A DNA stretch of 38,728 bases, taken from Klebsormidium nitens. Taxonomy: Eukaryota > Streptophyta > Klebsormidiophyceae > Klebsormidiales > Klebsormidiaceae. The notes beneath the pieces are model-generated. The model had not been told where the DNA came from, ran no database searches, and saw only the letters and a program-made list of their open reading frames with translations. The position numbers and the translations under genes are program-made. Of the stretch, positions 22,312 through 36,600 are shown in pieces. The stretch covers positions 1-38,728 of the forward strand of contig DF237440.1 of NCBI GenBank assembly GCA_000708835.1. Reading direction: 5' to 3'. Numbering within the stretch: the first letter of the stretch is position 1; each line of letters opens with the position of its first letter.

Positions 22312-24747
22312 ATTATTATATAGACTTGATCAGGACGGCTCGCCGTTGCGCGCCGCGAGGTCCGAGCTCAGCAAGGCGTGCAAAAACGCCAGCAATCGAG
22401 GGAACGCCCGACGAAGCGCCGAACGTCGGCAACAACATTAGGAAGCTGAACGGGTTTCAAAAGTCTGCGGTTCTGACACTTCAAGCTAAAGCCTAAGCGC
22501 CGTCAGATTGATTGGAGCGATATGCCGCCCCGTCTTGCAATAGAGAGAGGTTCTGGCAATCCTAACATCTCATCGGCGGCTGTACACTCAAGCCGAGTAA
22601 AGCGACGTCTTGCGCCGCGTACGCGAGACAAACAAAGCTTCGAACTTCCACTTACCAGCACTTTGAAGCTGAAGCCCAGCCACTCCATGACGGCAGTACA
22701 CTCTTGCATGAGTCGCCGCTCCGCGTGCTGTCCCGATGTTAGCGCGTCGTGCGTCAGCATGACGTCACTCGTGAGCCCCGCTGGGCTTGGTCCTGCGGAC
22801 GCCTTTCCGACTTTCTAGCTTGTACACTCGACGTCGAAACTTCGGCTGACGTCACACTAAGGTCGGGCCCTTTCGCTTTCCGCCATTTGCGGACTCGTTC
22901 GGGACCCGTGCTTCCGGCCGTCCGGCCGTCCGCCTGAATCCACTCCAGCAGTTTGCCGGAGCCGGACTCGTCCGATTGGACCGCTCCGCCGTTTTCTGAA
23001 GGCCGGAACAGGCTCCGTGCTACTCCCACGTTTCCCGCTTTGCGTGTTGCGTCTTCCTCCATTCTGCTCTGCTGACGATTGCAAAGGCAGACGGCGTCGA
23101 GGAACGGTTGGAACCCCTTTGATTCCTCCTAATTAAGACCACGGATTGGTCGCCGCTTCTTCCGCCCGGTGCCGCCCCGGCTGTTCCGTTCAGCCAAGGC
23201 ACACCGGAACCGCACTCGCGCACCGTCTTTCTGCGCGCTACTCTTCCGGGTACCACCGACCAGAACGTTCCAAGCGCCCAATGCCATGCTCTTTGAAGCC
23301 TCTCCTTCGGACCCTGTCAGGACGCTCGTGCTGACGTCTTCAGACTTGGCAGAGCTGACGTCAGATCCGCTTGCCAGCGACGAGGAAACCTTCCCTCTCT
23401 TCTCCACAACCTACTCAATAGGGGGATCAGACGACAGCGACGAAGCGTTTTCCGGAACCCCCCTGGGCCGAAATTGCGCTCCCAGGGGGCTCTTAGGGCT
23501 CCGAAGCGACCCCGCCGCTGTTGTTACTGGGGCTGGGAGCTGAATCAAGAGACACTCTCCGCTTGGGAACGGGAGTCGCGGGTTTGCGTTTGGGGGCTTC
23601 GTCTCCGGTCGGACTTTCGGCGGCCGTGCACCGGAGGTTCTTGCGGGGTACCACTGCTCGCAAGCAGGGTCTTTGCACAAGAAAGAGGAGCTGTCTGTTC
23701 AAACTCGAACCGAAGCAATATTTGTGTCCAAGCGATCTGAGGACTAGGGCATTCTGGATCCGGCTATGTACAATCAAGTCCGTTTCAGCTGTGAGAAGAT
23801 TTGAGGAGAACACTGTGTTGTTCAAAGAAGTTTAGACCAATTTTAGGGTACCTGTAGAGCTGAAAAAGTGTCTCCGTGCCCGTGGCAAGCCCGCGGAAAC
23901 TTCTGACAAGTCCATATTTATGCACCCGGAACAGCAGTTCTGATGCATTCGGCCCCTTTCCCCTGGGCCGCAGACTTCCAGTAGGCCACACTCTTTCTGA
24001 AAGTCCTCCTGCCGACTCTCCGCAGACGCGTTTCCCTTGAGCTGACTCCGATTGCCGTACGATCAGTTCTGACTTTGTAACAACACAGCGTTCTCGCTCA
24101 CCAGCTGGGGCAACCTTTGCTCCCGCTACTCCACTTCCTGCGCTCCAAACCGCACCGAGATTGTTGGCCCCTTTTATTACTTTCCTCGTTTCCCCCACCT
24201 AGTCGCCCTCCTTTTGGCCACCCCGCCTTTCGTCGTCATGATTGCAGCTTACTTCCGCCGCCAAGCAAGCGAAGGCGAGCCGGAACTCAATGGTAACGCT
24301 CCTAACCAAAGACGTGGTAAGCAGTCGATGTCATTTGCCGCTCGGTCACCATTATCTGAAGGTAGCGGGGCTGTCTCCATTTAAAACTCAGAATACTTGC
24401 GGCTGTCGTCGTAAGTAAGGCTTCTGTGTGCTTGCAGCATCTTCCTAGGAAAGTTCTGGAAGCAACGTCTTTTCTCCTTTTAAGCCTTTTGCAACAAAGG
24501 TGAAGCGTGCGATTGTCGAAAATTGGGTTCTTGCGGCGATTGTCATTGGTTCTGCGCCTGCGGTAGTCTCTAATCAATCTTGTGACGGAATAGCGTCCGT
24601 TCTTTTCGAGTGTCCGGAAGCAGCGTCCGAACACTGAGATTGATGTCTACGGTGCCCTGCAGCGTGTCGGCGTGGTTTAGGTCATTTGGCTTGAGCTTGA
24701 TACCATGATAGCTTGCTTGATATTTTGTGTCACACAAGCCCGGCAGA

Positions 24748-24905
24748 TGGTGCCCAAGGGCTACACCGGAGCGGAGCCGACTGCCGGCAAATCAACACTC
24801 ACGGTAGGAGATCTGCCGGTGAAGACGGACGTATTCGATTGGCCCAAGAAACACGTTAAGATTCAGGCGCCGGGTCGAGGGAAGCCTCGGAAAGGCGAGA
24901 AGTGA
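24748..24905 (+). CDS. putative terminal coding exon, unknown protein
   Basis: After an acceptor-like CCCGGCAG, an open frame reads MVPKGYTGAEPTAGKSTLT, then a basic C-terminus PGRGKPRKGEK and TGA (24903-24905). The other two forward frames close quickly, and codon use is GC-rich like the reductase exons. A perfect donor context (CAG, GTAAGT) starts at 24917, twelve bases after the stop, so transcription seems to continue into an intron in the 3' UTR. The short lysine-rich protein looks like a small soluble or organellar subunit, but I do not recognise it. Upstream exons were not resolved; ATG 24238 is a possible first exon but its phase does not join directly. Confidence 0.35.
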
Positions 24906-25278
24906 CAGTGCAGGTAAGTCGACGCTTCTATTCACCAGAGTCCGGTCTCGTGAGCTACTTGAAAGCAGCCTCGAGAGATATAGAACTCATCTTGTTCCCC
25001 GCAGTCGATTGCATCGCCAGACTGCCTTTCGCTTGCTCGTTTGACGTTCATTAAGATTTCTTTCTTGCCGCTACCTGAAGAATCGGTTCACTTTACGCTG
25101 CCTGCCACTTTGCCGTCACCAGCCTGTCACCATTTCTGCCAAATTGCAGCTGTTTTACTCGTAGTCGCCAGATTCTCATGCATCCAGCTAAGAAAAGTTG
25201 GCAGCCGATTCTGGTTCACAACAACGTTTGGCTGCCTGGAGATTCTACAGAAATTGTCGCTGATAAACCCGCGCTTGC

Positions 25279-25880
25279 TGACGTCACGTGCGCTTGCGCG
25301 GTGGAGTTTGTAGGGAGCAGCCGGTGGCCGTGAATATCTTGGACGCGCGTCTCCCGTGCGCGCGCCACTTCGAGAATGCTCGACCGGTATCGTTCTTGTT
25401 TTGTTCGCGCTTGCTGACGTCTTGTTTGCTTGCGCAGTTCTGCGAGCGCGAGCGATTGGTGGCCGTGGAGCAGAACGTCTGCCTGGGCCGCGTTTCCCCT
25501 GCGCAAGCGCATACAAAGAACAGTCCGAAAAAAGCCGCTGTTGTTATTTCGCTCTTGCTGACGTCACCTTTGCTTGCGCAGTTCTGCAGCCGTGAGCGGC
25601 TGATGCTGTGGAGCAGGACGTCTTCCTGGGCCGCGCCCTTCCGACTTAGTGCAAACACGGGCTGACTCGACTCTGACACTTTCACCTTTGCTGACGTCAT
25701 GTTCGTTCTCGCAGTTCTGCAAGCGCCAGCAGCCGGCAGCCGTGAAGCAGACTCGAAACGGTTTTTTGGGGTGCGCCCCTTTCGCGCGCGCGCGAACACG
25801 GCAAGCTCCCAGTAAAGCAGCTGCTGACGTCATGTTTGTTCGCGCAGTATTGAAAGGGCCCGGGGCGAGCAGCCGAGGTA
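25279..25880. repeat. five-copy tandem array with TGACGTC(A/T) boxes, period about 135 bp
   Basis: TGACGTC boxes stand at 25279, 25415 (TGACGTCT), 25559, 25692 and 25825, spaced 136, 144, 133 and 133 bp. After each box comes a related block like TTGCTTGCGCAGTTCTGC and then a purine/GC block (GCCGTGGAGCAG, GCCGTGAAGCAG). TGACGTCA is the classic palindromic bZIP/CRE-type binding core. The long ORFs in four frames across here follow from the repeat. It lies just upstream of the exon-like stretch at 26007. Confidence 0.75.
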
Positions 25881-26006
25881 AACCGGAACTCACGGAGAAA
25901 TGCGTCCAGGTCGCGCCCTCCCGCGCGTGCACGAAACTTCGTATGTATCGGTCGTCAAACGTGCATTGATTGCTCTGGAGCGCAAACGCAACTTCTCATT
26001 CTGCAG

Positions 26007-26117
26007 TTCGGTACACTGACGGATGCGGATCGCGAGGTGTGGGACCTGAGCATCAACAAGGATCAGAAGGCAGAGCACTTTGTCCTCAGAAGAGCAAGGC
26101 ATGTGTTAAGAAGTTGA
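26007..26117 (+). CDS. putative last exon of an unknown gene
   Basis: Acceptor TTCTGCAG is followed by a 36-codon open frame starting FGTLTDADREVWDLSINK, then KAEHFVLRRARHVLRS and TGA (26115-26117). The amino-acid composition is ordinary for a folded, charged helix-rich segment. No preceding exon could be joined with certainty; the TGACGTCA array lies in what would be its last intron. I do not recognise the family. It could instead be an isolated gene fragment. Confidence 0.35.
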   Translation, partial: FGTLTDADREVWDLSINKDQKAEHFVLRRARHVLRS

Positions 26118-28626
<2,509 letters not shown>

Positions 28627-30196
28627 TCAATCGGGCGCACGGTTGAGATCAATCTGGCGGCGCCGTGGGAAAGCCTCGTTTCCCGGAGGACAAGGGGACG
28701 AGGACAAGGAAAGGGAACTCAAGCAGACCGTTCCGGAAGAGCTTTCCGGTGCGCTAGTGTCAAGGCCACCGTCCAGCAACGGCGACGGAGTTCCGCCGGA
28801 AAGGGGTGCGAGGGTCGCCGCTTCCGCCCCGTTTGCTTCTGACACACCGACTGGCGTCTGCGACGGATCGGGTGCTCCCCGCTTCCGAGTCCGAGCGGAG
28901 TCCAGAGACGCTGACGGATTGGCATCCAGGGAGTGGGGCCGTTTCACACCGCTTCCACCATCGCTGGCGAGCGAACTAGGGGCGGGAGAGTTCCCGGCTC
29001 CGGATTGCGCCGCGTTGTGCACGTGCGTGAAGCCAGGGACTCGAGGAACGGAATCCGCCGGAAGTTGCTGCATGACAGGGCTGTTCCGGCGGAACAAGTC
29101 CATCAGCTCCGGGAAGTCGTCGACCGTCATCTGGTTTACGGGCTTCCGCCGGAGCGACCGCAAGGATGTCGCAAAAGGGCGGTCTTCAGCCTCAATCCCC
29201 TGCGCTTCTGCTCCCCAGATCTGCTGATCCCGATGCGACCGCAATTGCCCACCCACCATCGAATTTTCTTCACGACGAAAGCCGGCCGTTGGATCGAGGC
29301 CCTCGAAACCCACTGCTAAATCAGCCAAGGCCCCTTCGCTCAGTGACGGTGCATGAGCTGGCCCAACAGCAACCCGCTCCTTCTCCCCCGGGCAACTCTT
29401 CGTTTCCCGTTGGCTGTTTACCGCGCCCCCTAGACTGTACCCCGTTTCCCCCAGCCTCCTATCTCGATTCTCCGAGCTCCATCCCCTGTCTCCCAAACGC
29501 CGTCTCGGATCCCCGGGCTCCATCCCATTTCCCGCGAGCTCCATTAGATTTCCCCCACGCCCCATCTCGTTTTCGGCCGGGCTCCATACCCTTTCTCCGA
29601 CGCTCCATCTCGGATCCCCGGGCTCCATGCGGTTTCCCCCAGGCTCCCTCTCGGTTCCCCCGGCCTCCATCTCGGCTCCCCCCGGGCTCCATCTCGGATC
29701 CCCAGGCTCCGTGTGGTTTCCCCGGGGCTCCCTCCCGTTTTCCCCGGCCTCCATCTCGTCTCCCCCCGGGCTCCATTGAGGTTCCCCCGGACTCCGCTCT
29801 ATTTGCCCGGGGCTCCAACCCGTTTCCCGGCCCCGGCCTCCCCGCCCGAGTTACCCTCTGCAAAACCGCCGCGGCCTCGCGCAGCTTCGCGTGCTGCTGC
29901 CGTAGTCGGAGCACCGTGCGATAGCTTATGTCACCTGAGCCCCCACTCCCACCCTCGATTTCTCTCGCCTGCTCATCTAAGAGCGCATACATGCGCCCTA
30001 TCACAAGCGCAACCTCCGCCTGAGTTTCGGCTGCTGGAGTGGGGACCGACTGGGAACCCTGTTTGGGGGATCCCCCCAGAGTCTGGTTGCTTGCCCCGTC
30101 CATATCGTTTTCTCCGCAGTCGGATCGCCACTCAGAACCATCGAAGCTGAGACGCTTCACTGTTGGCGATGCCGGCAAACCGCCCAGAGGTTGCAT
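28627..30196 (-). CDS. unknown protein with C-terminal EAR-type DLNRAP motif
   Basis: The minus-strand start at 30196 opens MQPLGGLPASPTVKRLSFDG; a helical, charged segment follows (ALVIGRMYALLDEQAREIE, then LRLRQQHAKLREAAAVLQ), likely coiled-coil. A good donor (gtaact, starting 29854) follows VLQR. The C-terminal part is in another frame (open from about 29800 to the stop at 28627) and contains TVDDFPELMDLFRRNSP, Ser/Pro-rich disorder with an RTRKRG basic patch, and ends RRQIDLNRAPD. DLNxxP is a plant EAR repression motif that recruits TOPLESS-type corepressors, so a nuclear repressor or adaptor is a reasonable inference. How the two frames join is open: an intron from 29854, or an indel in the minisatellite. 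I do not recognise the family. Confidence 0.6.
29456..29840 (-). repeat. minisatellite with 20-22 bp unit
   Basis: On the minus strand the unit ATGGAGCCCGGGGATCCGAG and variants recur about 17 times, in lengths of 20, 21 and 22 bases. All units lack stops in at least two frames, so both the GGSRDGGRGNREG frame and the EPGDPRWSPGGAEME frame stay open. Because units are not all multiples of three, unit gain or loss shifts the downstream frame. It lies between the N-terminal helical part and the C-terminal part of the DLNRAP gene. Confidence 0.75.
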
Positions 30197-30467
30197 GCAG
30201 CACAGAACTTAGTGCTCTTTGCTTGCTACCACTGGCCAGCTGATTAGGAGCTCCTAGTCCCCTGGAGAAGTCTCTTTGGATGTTTTACCAACCCTTTGGG
30301 GGCCCACTTTCAAGCAATCCTTGACTCCACATTTGAAGCCCAGTCAGAAAGGTGCTTCTCAGGGGGGGTAGTTGCCAGTATAGGAAGGAGGCGGTTCATA
30401 CTTGCAGCTGAATTTGACAATGCGGCGGCTTGAGGTTCCAGAATCCGGCTTCTCAATTTCTGCGGAT

Positions 30468-30825
30468 CTAGGGCTTCGCTTTCGAGAGTCCCTTTTGACC
30501 AGGTGCAACGTCATCAGCTGACTGGATCAAGTCAAAGTGCGGACGGTCCTCCACTGCGAGTGCTGATGCCCCGTTATACACGTCCGAAAACGTCAACCCC
30601 CAGGCAACCCCCCAGCTAACAATGCGCGGGGCCTTTCCTAACCCATGCAAGGAGAGGGGCCTCCTCCCAGGATTTTAGAGTCCCTAATTCTGCAAGACAA
30701 ATAAGGGTACGTCTCAGCGAGTCTTGTTCAAAGTGTGCCCAGTGCACGTCGTTCTCAAGCGCCTCCCATTCTGATCGTGCTCCTGTCTGCAAGATGGAGC
30801 TAAACGATGTGGCAATGAAATCCAA
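30468..30825 (-). pseudogene. possible decayed coding stretch, unknown
   Basis: Two overlapping minus-strand frames look protein-like: one ends in RTLICLAELGTLKSWEEAP (about 30720-30660), the other continues RIVSWGVAWGLTFSDVY, then DRPHFDLIQSADDVAPG (30610-30490). They would need a frameshift near 30640 to read through. No family is recognised and no start or splice sites are decisive. Confidence 0.25.
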
Positions 30826-33602
30826 TTGAGCTCCAGGTGAATGGCACTGGTGAGCTTACGATGCCAGGCAAGCTCCAGTCCAGCACTTGGTAATGAAAAA
30901 AGGCATGAAGACTTGGACCTGGTAGTGACGTCTTCTTTACAAGCTGTGAATAATCCTTTCATGTGACATGTATGGAAGCCAGAAAACTAACATGCAAGCA
31001 CAGAGAACGAATGTTGACAGCAACCCCTTACAACACAACAACTTGATCTCTAAATCTCAGAACGAACCAATCTTCAACTGTAGTGGTCATTGCTTACCTC
31101 GGGAAGCTGCCACAGGCCTGCATGCAGATAATCACCCAGCTGACCTCCGTCAACGTGAAGAGAAAGAATGAGCTCCTCCTCTTTGGTAACTTCATGACCC
31201 AACGCCGCTCAATTGGCGCAGATTTCAAATCCATCTGCTGGCTTCTTGATATTGGAGCACATTTTCTTTAGTTGTCCCACAAGTTGCAGCCCAATCAATT
31301 CTGAAATTACCTCGCTGTCCCTGGAAGCAGAGCGGATCAGACTTATACGCTCTGGTGCCGCCATTCCATTCTTACATCGACAACTACTTGTAATACGGTA
31401 CAAGCTGACAAGTCAGACAAGCCGCTACCATTGCAGGTACACCTGATTGTAGATGAAGCTGATCATTTGTTTCATTCACTGTTCCAGGGAGGGCAACAAG
31501 CCAGTGAGCAGGGCTTGAAAAGGTCGTGCTGTACGGGCCGAAATTAAATGGCCGGGCGGAAAAGTCGGCCAAGTGACAAGGGGGATCCCGAGGATGACGG
31601 TCGAATCCAGGAATTAGTTGAGCGTCAGAATACATAAGCTCACAAATTTACCCAAACTCACATTTCCAGTCCTAAAACACCCTTTCCCACCCTAAACCGC
31701 AGGACAAACCTAGGTAGCTCTGACAATTCGAGAGTTCGACGCTCGAATCCCACTTCCCGACTGAATTATTCACCGAATCGCAACGGCAACGTTTTGGTTA
31801 GTGATGACATCAACGTAATTATTGAGGACGGCTTCCCGGCTCCTCCGGTCATGCGAATGAGATGTACCGGGAACGATGATCAATCGAAGAACACCGGGGA
31901 TACATGCGACCGCTACATTTCTGTTTCCGCGACAATGTGGCGGTCCTGAGACCAAACCCTCGTCGGATGCCACCGCCAGCCGGACAAAATTTGGAAAGTA
32001 CAATTCGATCGCGCGATCGGACCATCAAAACCGCCAGAATGTGGCTGGCGGTTTGGGGGTCCTCCTAGAATCTGGCGGTTCCGACATTCCAAACCGAGGA
32101 CTCCTAATGCCTGAATCTGCAGACTGGAGTACCCGGTACCATATCGGTGAGTATCCACCTTTTTCTTCGCGATTAAAATCTTTATTTTCGAATTAAATCT
32201 GACGACTCACCGGCAGATTATCGAACGCACCGTCGAAAGTCGTACCTTCTCAACGATCCGTCCGTACCGCATTCGTACAGCCCGACCGGAAGTCAACCCA
32301 CCACAATCTGGCGGAAATGTAATTGTAGCGGTCGCATGCGACGCAGCCCATAGCGAGTTTCTCCAGCTACAAGCAGGCCGCCTCGGGCCCGGACCCCGGT
32401 CCATCATTTCGCGGGTGGCGGAAGGCGCGTACGGTGGGTTGACACGGTAGTGACTTGTGAGTCGTGACGTTACATCCCCCGGGCCAATCATCAATGATTT
32501 TAGCCCCAGGCACACCGGGCCGGCCAAGACGAGGGCCGGGGAATTTCCTAGAAAGGAGAGCCGGGCTGCCGGGGCCGCTGCAACCGGGCCAAAGGTCTCA
32601 AGGCTCAACTTCGATCATGCGTTTGGGTACTTCGAACTTGAACGATGTTCTGTTGTTTTATGCGCTATGCACCCGGGTGTGCACGCGTTCAGACGCATCT
32701 AAAATTAGCGACTGGAAACCCCAGGATACCGCAGTCTCGGTCGCCCCGAAGTTTTATGACGTCATCGCTGCGGCGACGTTGACCGGGACTTTTGCCGCAT
32801 TAGGATCGCTGCGATAGCCACGTGGACGCCCTCAACCCCAGCGCCGTCTTTAAAAGTTAATACGAAGTGAACCATCATGCGTTTGATAAACCTTTCGGTC
32901 CGGCACCCCGGCGGGTTGAGCATCTTAAAAGTCCCGGTCGGCCCTGCCCGGCCGGCCCCGTAGTCTCTAATATCTATGCAGAAACACCTACCCGGCCGCG
33001 CTGCGCACGCGCACATTCACTGCTTCACTGCGTCGGGCCCAATTAATGCATCATGCATGTCATGACCAGTGTGGACGAGCTGATTTCATAAGCGCCCAAT
33101 AATTCCCTAGGGTTTTGCACCTACCTAGTATCTCCGTTCCTTGTATAATAGGAATTAGCTATGGGTGGCCTTGAAGTCAGAATAGCTACCTACACCGCCA
33201 AAGAGGCGGACGAGAAGATTGATTCAGGAGGTACTTGAGATGGTGTTGTCAAGCTGTTGATTCACAGTCGTACCTAATCATATCAGTGGAGGATCGGGCT
33301 AGGTATTACCCAACTTAAGTCACGACTCGACGCGCCGTCCTCCTTTGCGTCCCCGCCAATCTGCCAAACGGTTCAACTTTCTCTCTAAGATCGACAAGCG
33401 AAAAGCAACGAGAGCCAGCTGTCTTTTCCTGATCAGAGTACGGTAAATATGTGATCAACAGCTGTTTACAATTGATATAATATGCTGGCGACCCACACTG
33501 CGGATAGCTTAGAGCAACGACAGATACCCAAGCTGCGGCCATGCCACCTATGAGGGCTGCTGCCGTTCAGATTTGTTGGCTCTAACTTGAGCTGCGAAAG
33601 TC
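30826..33602. other. intergenic, only a short inverted repeat seen
   Basis: No supported gene. CATGCGACCGCTACA at about 31908 recurs inverted near 32320-32337 (TGTAGCGGTCGCATGCG-like), with weak flanking similarity (TTTCCGC, then AATGTGG against ATTGTGG). This could be the arms of a diverged foldback element of about 430 bp. Confidence 0.4.
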
Positions 33603-36600
33603 ATGGAGCCTGCCAGCAGAGCCGCGCGCTTCCGCGTTTTGATCGTGTCACCTCCTACCTCTGGTGAGCAGCATTGTGACGAAGGCTTTGATACACCTTG
33701 TTCTAAAGTGCAAAAAGCACTTAAACTCTTTTCGGTAATCTATGTTCAAACAAGTCTTGCAGGCCCAATTTTTGTGGAGAGCTTGACTTTTTTATTGGCT
33801 GGGCAAACGGGCACTCTCTGTCAGATTATCTGAAGCACTGGAGGGACGTGTGAGGAGTCATGAGCCGCAATATGAGCCTTTGCTATGAGCCCTTGGGCCA
33901 GCTTTCTGCTGTCCGGACCCAGACTCCCGGCCGATGGTTTCTGTGCCTCACAGGTTGCGAGGGCTTTGAGGCAATGAATTCTTCCACGACACTTTTGAGT
34001 GACAGCATTGTTGAGGACCTTGATGTCATCTGCTGGATGTCTGGCCAGAATCTGGCACCCTAATTCTGCAGCTCATTGCCCAGAAAGCTAGTGACCTGTC
34101 CCATCATCTCCATGATTTGGAAAAGCGAACTCGTATGGCGAAGTCAGACCTCACTCCATTCCTTCCCAGCTCAAAGCTTCGCACGTTCCCAGGGTATGGG
34201 GCTCAACAGAGCAACTTGCCTCCTTTACCAGCTTGCTCATAATTGAAATATAAACAGGTTAACAGAGCAACTTGCCTCATTACTTCGAATAAATAAATAA
34301 CTGAATAAAGAAATAGATAAACAAATAAAAGTTTCTGACAATCTGCATTCTGACCACCTTCCGAGTGAAACTTTTAGCTTTGAGCATTCTCACCAGCCCA
34401 GTCTCAGGACCGATGGGTGGAACTCTCAGCATTCAAAGCTCTTGCCATTAAAGTAGATCAGTTTCTGAAGTGCTCTCCATCTTTTCGTTTGTTTGGTCGA
34501 CAGTCGCAGTTTCTTGCTTTCGTTAGCTGGCCTTTTAATATTGAACTTTCCAAAATTTTAGAGATCTGGGTCTGGTAGCACTTGGTGCTCATATGCAACT
34601 CATCTTCCTATCAAGGATCAGGACGTAATCAAGACCGGTTTCTTGGGGTTCCGACCACAGAGTGCACTACATAATGTCAAAGCTGAACTGGTATATTCGG
34701 TTCATTGCTGATCTAGAAAATCTACGAGGTTACTTTGTCGATCTGATTCCAAGATCGCCAACGCAAAAGCTTGCTGAATCAGGGACCTCTCACTTACTAC
34801 AGCCGTACTCAATCAAGAGCGAACTTTACTTTCCCCCGGTCTCTGTCCAGGCCACTTCACCCCGCTCGTTGCCATTGCCTCTCCGAGCTCAAGGGGCGGG
34901 GCCATGACGTCACGTTCCTGGGGCTGGTGCACAAGGGCCGGGAAGACTTCTTCCTCAAAGAACTCAATCACGCGGGGATTCCTTTCCACTCGCTCGGGTA
35001 CTGGCCTCAGAGCAAGACGGACGACCAAACCTTAGGGGTAAAAGCTGAGTTCAGCGAATGCTCCCGGTTTCTGGCTTACATGGAGGGGGACGTGGCAACT
35101 TGGATCGGGCTCGACAAGTTCTTGGCCAATCAGACGGTGCAGACAGCTGGCACCGGAAGTGGGTCGGGTAAAAATGTCACTGCAAATGATGGTTCTCGAC
35201 CATGCGTTCCAAGTAACCGGCAGCTGCGCGGAAAACAAATACGGTATCCTTCCTGTTTACATCCACATGTGGCGCAACTTCGTCATCTCCCCCTCCTGGC
35301 CGTTTCTTGCAATGGGAACCAACGTTTCCATCGGGATGAGCTTTTGGCAGCGGCTATGGAACGAGTACGTCAGGCTGGGGGACGCCCTATACGTCGAGCC
35401 GTTTGTTTTGAGGGGCAAGCTGGAGTCGATCCTCAGAGAGAAACGTGTCAAGCTCCCCGTGATGCCACGTGGCTACATCCAATATGACGGCAGCGCCGCT
35501 ATCATAACCGGAGGCCCCGGGTTCGACTTCCCTGTTCCCCTCCCTCCCACGGCGTTTTACACCGGCCCGCTCTTGAGCCGATTCGCACAGGAGATGTCTC
35601 GCCCGTTGGCGGCGTGGCTAGCGTCCAACGTAAAACGGGTTCGGTTGTCGTAGTTAACCTTGGCACCGATAACCCCCTCACACACGACATGGTCGTGGTA
35701 ATCATTGGTGGGCTCCAGGATTTAGCCATGGAGGTTCTGTGGGTAGTTACGGAAACCGCGTACAGTGCGCTCGCGCCCTTCGAGGTCCCCGTCAACTTCT
35801 GGTTGGAGAAGTCCATTCCGCAGCGGGAGGTTTTACGGCACCCGGCCGTGGCCGCGATGATTACGCACTGCGGGGGAGATGGAGCGCAGGTAAACTTTCT
35901 CTCACGAAGTGCTGAAAGTGTTAATCAGACCACTGCAATTTAAGCAGCCGATTCCACAGGATGTTGCAGTCGCTTTCTCGCTAGAGTGCTCTTTCGAGGT
36001 TCGACGCGTGGCTTGCGTCACGGTTTGCTTGTAAAGCGTTCAGCCACTTGACAGACTGTTATCTACAAGTTCCCCGCATCCAGACGAATCCAGATCAGGG
36101 GACCCAAGGAACATCTAAGCACGCAGCGGTAGGCGGAAAATTTGCTCGAAGGTTTTGTGCGGCTTCGAGTTTCTGGTCCCTAAGTGTTGGTGCCCGTCAC
36201 AATCATCCGGGGCCGGATCCGCTCTTCTCAAGTTTTGTTGGGCACCTTAGACGTGGAGGACATGTCCCCTCTGCTGTACGTAGATCTTAAAAACGCAGAG
36301 AGGGCTGACTTTTGAAGACCGGACCTTTAAGAAGCTGACTTGTTTCTTTGAGAAGCGGGCTATCAATCCTTATAGTACGTTAGAATATCTACGGAGCAGC
36401 TTGTGGGAACGAAAGGGAGCTGAAAGTCAGGGATCTAGATCGGCTGTGTTTGACATTTGGAAAGGCTGACCCTCGCCTGTGTTGGATGCAAGAAGCTTTG
36501 GCGTATGGGGTTCCTGTGATTGGTTTACCGATGACGCACGGTGAGGGCGAGCAGAAAAGTCGTTGCTCGGGTGATGCAGCGCTGCGGCAGACGTTTTCGT

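Larger units (their letters stand above)
21139..24747. other. intergenic stretch with unassigned GC-rich ORFs
   Basis: Apart from the repeats listed, this stretch holds overlapping ORFs on both strands between 22500 and 23850, Ser/Gly/Arg-rich and open in several frames at once. One minus-strand ORF (22754-23062) and one plus-strand ORF (23169-23543) are the longest, but neither shows a family motif or a decisive splice pattern. Short first-exon-like coding (ATG at 24238, donor gtaacg at 24292) could belong to a gene running into 24748. I cannot support a gene model. Confidence 0.35.

Noticed and set aside
22754-23543. Ser/Gly-rich ORFs on both strands
   Set aside because: GC-rich sequence open in many frames at once; no conserved motif and no decisive splice signals, so no gene call.
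25284-25799. 171-residue minus-strand ORF and several others through the array
   Set aside because: All frames are open because of the TGACGTCA tandem repeat; no start or splice logic supports them.
29166-29924. 252-residue Pro-rich plus-strand ORF
   Set aside because: Antisense shadow of the 21-bp minisatellite and of the DLNRAP gene; proline runs reflect the C-rich complement.
31720-31770. tRNA T-arm-like TTCGACGCTCGAATCCC
   Set aside because: No A-box, anticodon arm or acceptor pairing upstream at the right distance.
31908-32337. Foldback element of about 430 bp
   Set aside because: Only about 15-18 bases of arm are convincing; the flanks do not pair well enough to name an element.
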